21,632 nucleotides of DNA from Methanofollis sp. (GTDB lineage Archaea > Halobacteriota > Methanomicrobia > Methanomicrobiales > Methanofollaceae), in NCBI GenBank assembly GCA_028696365.1, contig JAQVHG010000008.1, positions 1-21,632 on the forward strand, given 5' to 3'. Every line of letters begins with the position of its first letter. Position 1 is the first letter of the stretch. A program made the translations under genes and the position numbers. Below, in pieces: positions 17,801-21,632 of the stretch. The notes beneath the pieces were generated by a model. The model did not search any database, was not told where the DNA came from, and worked only from the letters and a program-made list of their open reading frames with translations.

Positions 17801-18632
17801 CCCGAACACCGGGGCCATAGATTCCTTTGAGATAGAGTACGGTGGGGAGATCAATCTGCCGGCTGGCCAGCATGTACTGCGGCTGACATTCCCAGAAGGC
17901 GCAGGTAGTTTTGACGCCTTCGAGATCACTAAAGGGGAAGCCGAACCACCGACTGCCGATTTCAGTGCAACAACTCTGAGCGATGATCTGGGCAGTATCC
18001 AGTTCTTCAATAAATGTACTGGTACATTCCCTCGGTCTTACTTCTGGGACTTCGGTGACGGTGAGACCTCGACTGATCCGGACCCATTCCATAGTTACCA
18101 TCGCATGCCTTATGGGTATTATACGGTGAAACTCACCGTTAAGAATAGCGCAGGGAGCGACACTGTCGCGAAAACGTTCTTGAGAGGCGATCCAAATATG
18201 CTGAAGGACGGTAAGAGTGCAGACAGCATATCAGGCGATACTCCCATAGAGGTCCAGTTCATCGAAGTAGTCCCAATGGGTGAGAACAACGGAACCGCAC
18301 TCCTGGACGCCGCGTTCGAGACGAACGTCACCTCAGGTGAAGCACCCCTCACGGTGCAGTTCACTGACACCACGATCGGTATGGTGACAAACCATTCCTG
18401 GGACTTCGGTGATGGATCATTCTCTCTTGAACCCACAACAGTTCATAACTACGACGAGCCAGGAAACTACACCGTCACCTTCACAGTCGTTGGTCCTGGT
18501 GGCGCATCAAAAGCGGAGGGCGAGATCATCGTCCTCCCCACTCTTGAAGATGAGATCAAAAGAGTCGCCCCTCCAGAGAACCAGAACCAGAACGTGACGG
18601 AGACACATGTGAGTCTTAATGTGAAGAGATAG
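11859..18632 (+). CDS. Giant secreted CE3-like SGNH esterase with 12 PKD and 6 CBM6-like domains
   Basis: The start is TTG 11859: no ATG or GTG is in frame upstream before a stop, and later starts would lose the signal peptide (core IIPLLIILFCIAAVG, cleavage after VLA, residue 27). Residues 34-258 are an SGNH hydrolase resembling CE3 acetyl-xylan esterases: GDSVTSG with nucleophile S40, EGHPG (92-96), GTND (138-141) and DQLHPN with D233 and H236. Downstream order is PKD(264), CBM(359), PKD(504), PKD(588), CBM(681), PKD(825), PKD(909), CBM(1000), PKD(1144), PKD(1228), CBM(1321), PKD(1466), CBM(1554), PKD(1704), PKD(1793), CBM(1886), PKD(2031), PKD(2150). Eleven PKDs keep W-x-FGDG; the first has WDFNGDD. 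The tail (2229-2257) is polar with no anchor. The likely role is deacetylating a glycan that its CBMs hold; the substrate is inferred. Confidence 0.88.
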   Translation: MGGTVTRRIIPLLIILFCIAAVGTVLAADDKTKIMPLGDSVTSGAIDTQSGVNYPSYRYHLWNLLNENGYRVDFVGTRQEPDFQLNFDKDNEGHPGWRTDHIAFGNLEYEPQNGDLSTWLETLETRGEVPDHVLIHLGTNDILQQGYPDTPDAVATATVEDLRAVVGELREYNPRVTIYIAEIIPMKISFLTQYVDAFNAKIPGLVRSLNTSQSRVIHVDQNTGFDLNNDFRDQLHPNHEGENKMAERWYEVLSPALTRPSGISADFSADPQNGKSPLRVRFIGLPGGDPPFEYAWDFNGDDVIDSTQKDAEYIYSSPGRYTVSFKVTNTHGSAKEVKREYVIVSSDQSEPYVERTAPCRVEAEEYDYGGEGVAYHDATRGNQGGAFRNDDVDIEIWEDLGVVDVSYTAKGEWLEYTVDVLDADEYLFSFRTTSDLEGQTFDLAVDGEYITTVSVPKNGWSGFTSVDASHSVTLSKGRHVIRLTMGGGLNLDYFEITRAGPAVPVADFSTNTTSGAPPLAVRFTSQVTGDGPFTYAWDFGDGGTSTDKNPVHTYADEGVYTVQFTATNDAGSDTVVKEDLIGVSHPTVQAGFTANVTSGEAPLAVQFTDTSRHVTGWQWNFGDGETSNVQDPAHTYTEPGIYTVKLTATGPGGGSDSVEKTITVLAPGGGQTPFKDHALPCRIEAEDYDLGGEGVAYHDTEAGNQGNSDYRSDDVDLELWGDAVATSYAYPGEWLEYTVDIPETGTYTAGFLLATTEEGKECVLSVDGTEVGRVTAPNTGGWGTFETVETEVDLPTGMHVLRLTFPQGWVNTDALTFMREGPAAPVADFSANVTSGEPPLTVQFTSQSTGTPPLSYSWEFGDGNTSNEENPAHIYADEGTYSVTLTVENEAGEDTLIHDDLISVGYQEPIASFTAAPSSGEAPLSVQFTDTSLHATECAWTFGDGETSTEENPVHVYENLGTYTASLTVTGPGGTASAEKKIFVTGLEGQTPFKDHALPGRIEAEDYDLGGEGVAYHDTEAGNQGNSDYRSDDVDLELWGDAVATSYAYPGEWLEYTVEIEEAGRYTAGFLLATTEDGKECVLSVDGSEVGRVTAPNTGGWGTFETVETEVDLPAGIHILRLTFPQGWVNTDALTFTREGPAAPVADFLANVTSGEPPLTVQFTSQSTGTPPLTYSWEFGDGETSTKENPVHVYADEGTYSVTLTVQNEAGEDTLVREDLIVVGYPQPVASFTAAPSSGEAPLSVQFTDTSLHATECAWTFGDGETSTEENPVHVYENPSIYTASLTVTGPGGGSDSVEKTITVLAPGGGQTPFKDHALPGRIEAEDYDLGGEGVAYHDTEAGNQGNTDYRSDDVDLELWDDIVTIAYAYPGEWLEYTVEIEEAGRYTAGFLLATTEDGKECVLSVDSTEVGQVTAPNTGGWGTFETVETEVDLPAGIHILRLTFPQGWVNTDALTFTKEGPPSPRVADFSANVTSGEAPLAVQFTDTSDSAVDWQWYFGDGGTSTEQHPVHVFENPGEYRVKLEANYDAVLKEITVTPPGQVQYPFKNHTLPCRIEAEDYDHGGEYVAYYDAEPRNRGDSTYRSDDVDLGEMDGAIAIVDTNPLEWVEYTVDIPEAGEYMATFHMVPDDPDEYYIVKHCVLSVDGSEAVRVPAMMAGPGETFHSVDAEVDLPDGRHVLRFAFPDGGVNLDAVTFTKGGAVEPPVADFALKQLDHRTPPMSDSYRLVSTSTGTHPMTYSWDFGDGQTSTTENPYHIFYVSENSENYEITLTVTNSAGSSHVTRYFNHYGPGLGEVSFEANITSGEVPLTVQFISSVTGTHPFSYSWDFGDGTTSEDENPFHEFTKVGIYDVVLTVENQYGSTSSRGTITVTDNDGQGPYRHHELPCYIEAEDFDVGGEGVAYHDSDPGVNRGGSYRPSEGVDIEWLDREAVTSIKPGEWLEYTVDIPVAGTYLTSFNLGGIEDGKNCIFSVDGLEAVRIVCPNTGAIDSFEIEYGGEINLPAGQHVLRLTFPEGAGSFDAFEITKGEAEPPTADFSATTLSDDLGSIQFFNKCTGTFPRSYFWDFGDGETSTDPDPFHSYHRMPYGYYTVKLTVKNSAGSDTVAKTFLRGDPNMLKDGKSADSISGDTPIEVQFIEVVPMGENNGTALLDAAFETNVTSGEAPLTVQFTDTTIGMVTNHSWDFGDGSFSLEPTTVHNYDEPGNYTVTFTVVGPGGASKAEGEIIVLPTLEDEIKRVAPPENQNQNVTETHVSLNVKR
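13372..16250 (+). repeat. Tandem PKD-PKD-CBM coding units, 957-963 bp
   Basis: Three successive PKD-PKD-CBM units begin near 13372, 14332 and 15289. Equivalent points in their CBMs lie at 13921, 14878 and 15841 (offsets 957 and 963). The stretches 14591-14733 and 15548-15690 are almost identical (offset 957), while 15722-15790 matches 13802-13870 (offset 1920). The third unit is therefore a mosaic of the first two. Confidence 0.88.
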
Positions 18633-18638
18633 AACCAA

Positions 18639-18670
18639 CTCTGTAGAAATCCTCTTGATGAATCTCTCTG
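18639..18670 (+). repeat. Left copy of a perfect 32-bp inverted repeat
   Basis: It begins CTCTGTAGAAATCC and ends AATCTCTCTG. Its exact reverse complement is at 19609-19640. This copy starts 7 nt after the stop of the giant esterase gene, in sense orientation, and is followed by a GC-rich hairpin. Confidence 0.9.
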
Positions 18671-18820
18671 ACGGGGGGCTTGCCCGCCCCCCGAACCCCC
18701 CGCCACACGATTGATCGTGGACGGCAACACTCTCTTTATGGTCATCGATTGTGCCTCCCCGTCCCTATCATGGTCCCGGGGGTCCGGGGGCAGCGCCCCC
18801 GGCTAAAGAGGTGGGAAGGC
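18671..18820 (+). repeat. GC-rich intergenic repeat, copy A
   Basis: It contains GGGCTTGCCCGCCCCCCG near its left end, ATCGATTGTGCCT in the middle, and GGGGGTCCGGGGGCAGCG on the right. The right part holds a perfect hairpin: CCGGGGGC (18784-18791), loop AGC, GCCCCCGG (18795-18802). Related copies lie at about 18883-19035 and 19165-19345. Confidence 0.75.
18672..18693 (+). terminator. GC-rich hairpin after the esterase gene
   Basis: CGGGGGGC (18672-18679) pairs perfectly with GCCCCCCG (18686-18693) around a 6-base loop, directly after the 32-bp repeat and 40 nt past the stop codon. No U-run follows, so it may stabilise or end the mRNA rather than act as a standard intrinsic terminator. Confidence 0.35.
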
Positions 18821-18882
18821 GGGTGACCCACGTCTCCCCCACACAAGAGGTGAGGGTTTTTACAGAGCCAGAACTCCTATCT

Positions 18883-19035
18883 TTGTAGAGATCCTCATCA
18901 TAGTTTTCTGTGTCGAGGTGCTTACCGCCCCTGATCCCCTTGCGTCAGGATAGGATGGAGTACGGTGGACCCCTTATCATCTTCATCGATTGTGCCTTCT
19001 TGACCTTATCTTCATTCTGGGGTCAGGGGAATGCG
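18883..19035 (+). repeat. GC-rich intergenic repeat, diverged copy B
   Basis: It follows the same order as copy A in degraded form: a TTTGTAGAGATCCTC segment resembling the 32-bp repeat, GTGCTTACCGCCCCTGATCC, ATCGATTGTGCCTTCTTGAC, then TCTGGGGTCAGGGG. The GC hairpins are largely lost. Confidence 0.6.
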
Positions 19036-19164
19036 ACAAGAGGGAACCTGAGAACACAGACAATCGAAGATTTCATGTGAAGAAAAAATATGAAAATTTT
19101 TTCATGTAGAGCGTATCCCAAAACATTCTTTGGGTGAACATCTCCTCGAACTGAAGCACTTCCT

Positions 19165-19345
19165 TCTATGGATTCTAAACCCTATCCTCGACCGGAGGGC
19201 TTGCTGCCCCCCAGAACCCCCGCTGATGAAGAGTGACGGGGATCGCACCCCCTTGGTATGGTTATTCTATAACTGCAGTCATCCCGACCTAATCGCAATC
19301 CTGGGGGTCCGGGGGCAGCGCCCCAGGCAGAAGCGTAAGGGAAGG
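19165..19345 (+). repeat. GC-rich intergenic repeat, copy C
   Basis: It contains GGGCTTGCTGCCCCCCAG and, near 19301-19327, GGGGGTCCGGGGGCAGCGCC, matching copy A. The right hairpin has one mismatch within its inner stem but can still pair through CCTGGGG and CCCCAGG. Confidence 0.7.
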
Positions 19346-19585
19346 CGATGGATGCATGGTTGCACTACAAAGAGATGAGGATCTCTCAACTGTCATCCTT
19401 CGCGATCTACTCCGAGGGGAAGGGAAGGGCCGGAGAGTTTTGGGATGACCTCGTACAGAAAATTCTCCGCATTTTCTTGATTGGAAGATATCTGTTCTTC
19501 AGTGAATCTCTGGTTTTCGGGCTCTGTGGGAACCCTTACGAATTATAGGTGCACGCGTGATTCTCCTGCCTTCCACATCATCTCG

Positions 19586-19607
19586 CTGGGGGTGGCCACG
19601 CCCCCAG
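19586..19607 (-). terminator. GC-rich hairpin after the minus-strand GT2 gene
   Basis: CTGGGGG (19586-19592) and CCCCCAG (19601-19607) form a 7-bp stem with an 8-base loop. On the minus strand this follows the 32-bp repeat and lies about 68 nt past the stop of the GT2 gene, mirroring the arrangement behind the esterase gene. Confidence 0.35.
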
Positions 19608-19608
19608 A

Positions 19609-19640
19609 CAGAGAGATTCATCAAGAGGATTTCTACAGAG
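19609..19640 (-). repeat. Right copy of the perfect 32-bp inverted repeat
   Basis: This is the exact reverse complement of 18639-18670. It lies 35 nt past the stop codon of the minus-strand GT2 gene. It is in sense orientation to that gene, just as the left copy is to the esterase gene. Confidence 0.9.
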
Positions 19641-19675
19641 CCCGATCTTCAAACTACATTCTTCTGCCAGGCTCC

Positions 19676-20650
19676 TCACTCCAACCCTCGGGACCGCTGA
19701 TGTGCGCCTGAGAGAGCAAGATAGGCCCAGCTGGGCAGGGCGGCCAAGAAAGAGAGACGCATTTTTTCTGTGGAAAAATATTCAGTCACACACCCCTTCA
19801 AATATTCCTGCGCCTCCATCCGCATCCCCCGACTGAGCATAGACGCGGCAAGGTAGAGTTGTTTCCCTGCGATAAACTCCTTTACCTCAGAAATTTTCTT
19901 CTCTGGCACCCGGTTCTCCTTCAGAGCCAACCGCGCCTCATCGATGATATTATGCGTCCAGTATGGATCTCGCCCAACATCAGTAGTCCGATTTGCTGCT
20001 TCCATATGATAGACCGCCCCATACTCCCAGGTGAAGACGATCTCTTTGGTGAGAGCGATCCTGAACCAGGTGGTCAGGTCTTCTCCCACCAGCGTATCTT
20101 CAGGGAACCCCCCGACCTCAAGGATGACCTCCTTTGGCACCATCACTGCCGACGAAATCACCGGCTGACTGGCATTTGCCGCGGCAAGGAAATAACTCGG
20201 GAGATACCCCTCCCATGGCGGAGGAGGCAACCTCCGGTACGTCGCCGGCCGCCTCTCCCCTCCTTCATGTTCCACCTTCATCCATGCAGTGGCATAGGCC
20301 CCAGCCCCAGGAAACTCCTCTCGCAACCGTATCACATTCGCAAGAAACGCGGGCATCCATTCGTCGTCGGCATCGAGAAAGGCGATCCATCTGGCTCGCG
20401 CCTCGCATACCCCTCGGTTACGCGCCGCTGAAACACCCTTATTATCCTGGCTAACGAGCCTCACCCTGGGATCACGCATCCCTCTGACCAGGAGGTCGCC
20501 CCCGTCGGTGGAACCATCGTCCACGACGACCACTTCGAAATCAGGGAACGTCTGGGAAAGAACCGATCGAAGTGCCCGCTCGATATATGGACCTTTGTTA
20601 TATAGGGGGACGACCACCGAGACCTCGGGCACTCTCCCTTTAGGATTCAT
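19676..20650 (-). CDS. GT2 family glycosyltransferase
   Basis: This 324-residue GT-A enzyme starts, in my reading, at ATG 20650 (MNPKGRVPEVSVVVPLYN). A TATA element at 20681-20691 on the minus strand predicts a transcript start near 20660, so the upstream in-frame ATG at 20770 would precede the promoter. Its extra 40 residues are also atypical. Motifs are VSVVVPLYNKG (10-20), VVVVDDGSTDG (40-50), DNKGVSAARNRG (69-80), the DXD-type DADDEW (93-98), and GEDLTTWFRI in the acceptor part. The last about 90 residues are helical and poorly conserved (EKKISEVKEFIAGKQLYLAASML). It most likely extends the same surface glycan. It is divergent from the flippase gene, which suggests one export and assembly module. 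Confidence 0.86.
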   Translation of the reverse strand: MNPKGRVPEVSVVVPLYNKGPYIERALRSVLSQTFPDFEVVVVDDGSTDGGDLLVRGMRDPRVRLVSQDNKGVSAARNRGVCEARARWIAFLDADDEWMPAFLANVIRLREEFPGAGAYATAWMKVEHEGGERRPATYRRLPPPPWEGYLPSYFLAAANASQPVISSAVMVPKEVILEVGGFPEDTLVGEDLTTWFRIALTKEIVFTWEYGAVYHMEAANRTTDVGRDPYWTHNIIDEARLALKENRVPEKKISEVKEFIAGKQLYLAASMLSRGMRMEAQEYLKGCVTEYFSTEKMRLSFLAALPSWAYLALSGAHQRSRGLE

Positions 20651-20680
20651 GCCATCTGATAATTCTGGCTGCCACCCTGA

Positions 20681-20691
20681 CATATATAATT
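20681..20691 (-). promoter_or_regulatory. TATA box for the minus-strand GT2 gene
   Basis: The minus strand reads AATTATATATG. Its centre at 20686 predicts transcription from about 20660, about 10 nt before ATG 20650, which decides the start of that gene. Confidence 0.5.
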
Positions 20692-20821
20692 TTCTCAGTC
20701 CCGCGCTCTGGTGGAGGACAGAAATGTATTTATTCACCATCCACCTCTCTTCTCCGGGGGGAGCGACCAAGGAGTATCACACATCCCCTCTCTAAGGCCA
20801 TTATTTTTCCATGGGGGGGAG

Positions 20822-21632
20822 ATGGACGATCAGAATCACACCAAGGTGAACAGAAGTTTTGCGGGACAGTTCCCTCTCAACCTGATCTCCAACATTCTCC
20901 TGTTTGTGGTGAATATCGTTACCGGGTTCTGGCTTACCCCGTTCTTTATCTCGACCCTTGGGATCGCCGCATATGGGCTCATACCCCTGGCTGTCACCAT
21001 CACGACGTATCTTGGCCTCGCCACCCGTTCGCTCAACTTCACCGTCGCACGTTACCTCACCGTCGACCTCCAACGCCAGGAATACGGCCGTGCCAACAAT
21101 ACCTTCAACACCGCCTTATTTGGGATCCTTGGGCTCACCCTCTTCCTGATCGTCCCGGTTGTCTTCCTTCTCGCTTTCAATGTCGACGCTGTTTTCAATG
21201 TCCCTTCAGGCGAACTGACCGATGTCGTCTATCTCTTCCTTGGGATCCATCTTGCGTTTCTGATCAGGACGATAGGGAGCACCTTCAGCGTCTCATTCTT
21301 TGCCCACAACCGCCTTGACCTCTACAACATCGTCGAGGCCTTCGGCCGTATCCTTGAAGTCGGGATCATCGTCGTCCTTTTCCTCTGGGTCTCACCCCGT
21401 CTCGGCTATGTCGGGGTCGCCTATCTCGTGACCTCCTTCTTCCTCTTCTTCCTCATGGTCGGCGCCTGGCGCGTGCTCACCCCCCAGCTCTCGGTCAGGA
21501 TCAAATCCTTTCACAGAGGCACTCTCAAGGAGATGTCGGTCTTTGGGAGCTGGATGCTTGTCAACGAGATTGGGTCGCTGCTCTTCCTCCAGGTCGACTT
21601 GATCATCGTCAACATCTTTCTTGGCTCATTTG
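20822..21632 (+). CDS. Polysaccharide flippase, Wzx/MATE-like (partial, runs off window)
   Basis: An open frame of 270 codons from ATG 20822 continues past the window edge with no stop. It starts MDDQNHTKVNRSFAGQFPLN, followed by hydrophobic segments (ISNILLFVVNIVTGFWLTPFF, then LIPLAVTITTYLGLA, FGILGLTLFLIVPVVFLLAF, IIVVLFLWV, YLVTSFFLFFLMVGA). TPFFISTLGIAAYGL and the GSWMLVNEIGSLLFLQVDLIIV block are the pattern of Wzx-type oligosaccharide exporters (MOP superfamily), usually about 450-520 residues. A G7 run (20813-20819) directly before the ATG is the only Shine-Dalgarno-like signal. A TATA-like TATTTATT at 20727-20734 could drive it. It would flip lipid-linked glycan across the membrane. 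Confidence 0.82.
   Translation, partial: MDDQNHTKVNRSFAGQFPLNLISNILLFVVNIVTGFWLTPFFISTLGIAAYGLIPLAVTITTYLGLATRSLNFTVARYLTVDLQRQEYGRANNTFNTALFGILGLTLFLIVPVVFLLAFNVDAVFNVPSGELTDVVYLFLGIHLAFLIRTIGSTFSVSFFAHNRLDLYNIVEAFGRILEVGIIVVLFLWVSPRLGYVGVAYLVTSFFLFFLMVGAWRVLTPQLSVRIKSFHRGTLKEMSVFGSWMLVNEIGSLLFLQVDLIIVNIFLGSF

Larger units (their letters stand above)
18633..19675. other. Gene-free region of GC-rich interspersed repeats
   Basis: About 1.04 kb between two convergent genes. It holds several related copies of a GC-rich hairpin repeat plus a perfect 32-bp inverted repeat near both ends. Open frames here, such as 19130-19378 and 19348-19548, run through the repeats and lack start signals or protein features. 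I see no tRNA or rRNA. Confidence 0.7.

Noticed and set aside
19130..19548. Small open frames in the repeat-filled gap
   Set aside because: They run through the GC-rich hairpin repeats, have no start signals and low-complexity, repeat-derived sequence.
18639..19640. The 1-kb region with 32-bp inverted ends as an insertion sequence or MITE
   Set aside because: There is no transposase, no target-site duplication next to the repeats, and each repeat is better explained as a separate element behind its own gene. A MITE origin of the single repeats is not excluded.
20651..20770. N-terminal extension of the second GT2 gene to ATG 20770
   Set aside because: A TATA element at 20681-20691 places transcription downstream of that ATG, and the catalytic fold begins at residue 10 from ATG 20650.

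Overview
The window looks like chromosomal DNA of a methanogenic archaeon, most likely of the Methanomicrobiales (Methanofollis/Methanoculleus type). The reasons are archaeal TATA-box promoters with short or absent leaders, Shine-Dalgarno sites of the GGAGG/GGTGA type, a DUF2206-type membrane protein, and secreted proteins built from PKD domains, parallel beta-helices and 'YVCDG..DQVEIN' N-terminal modules. The genus is an inference. The theme throughout is making, exporting, modifying and binding a surface or extracellular polysaccharide.

Layout. (1) 59-4450, plus strand: a tightly overlapping operon of two GT4 glycosyltransferases and a 734-residue polytopic membrane protein (DUF2206-like, possibly GT-C related). 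(2) 4443-5066, minus strand: a left-handed beta-helix O-acetyltransferase whose 3' end overlaps the operon. (3) 5155-6813 and 7329-10646, plus strand: two secreted paralogous right-handed beta-helix proteins; the second carries a Pro-rich linker and four CBM6-like modules. (4) 10689-11606, minus strand: a GT2 (rhamnosyltransferase-like) enzyme. (5) 11859-18632, plus strand: a 2257-residue secreted protein with an N-terminal SGNH/CE3-like esterase, then 12 PKD domains interleaved with 6 CBM6-like modules, part of it in near-identical 957-963 bp tandem units. (6) 18633-19675: about 1 kb without genes, filled with copies of a GC-rich hairpin repeat and bounded by a perfect 32-bp inverted repeat. 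(7) 19676-20650, minus strand: a second GT2. (8) 20822 to the window end: the first 270 residues of a Wzx/MATE-like polysaccharide flippase.

How they may work together (inference): the glycosyltransferases build a lipid-linked or surface glycan, the O-acetyltransferase decorates it, and the flippase moves it across the membrane. Outside the cell, the beta-helix proteins and the giant esterase bind the glycan through shared CBM6-like modules, and the esterase could remove acetyl groups added by the acetyltransferase. None of the three secreted proteins shows a C-terminal anchor, so retention through the CBMs on the glycan is plausible. This would be a coupled 'acetylate / de-acetylate / scaffold' matrix system. 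Promoters of the two CBM-bearing genes carry dyads touching the TATA region and share a short motif, hinting at co-regulation.
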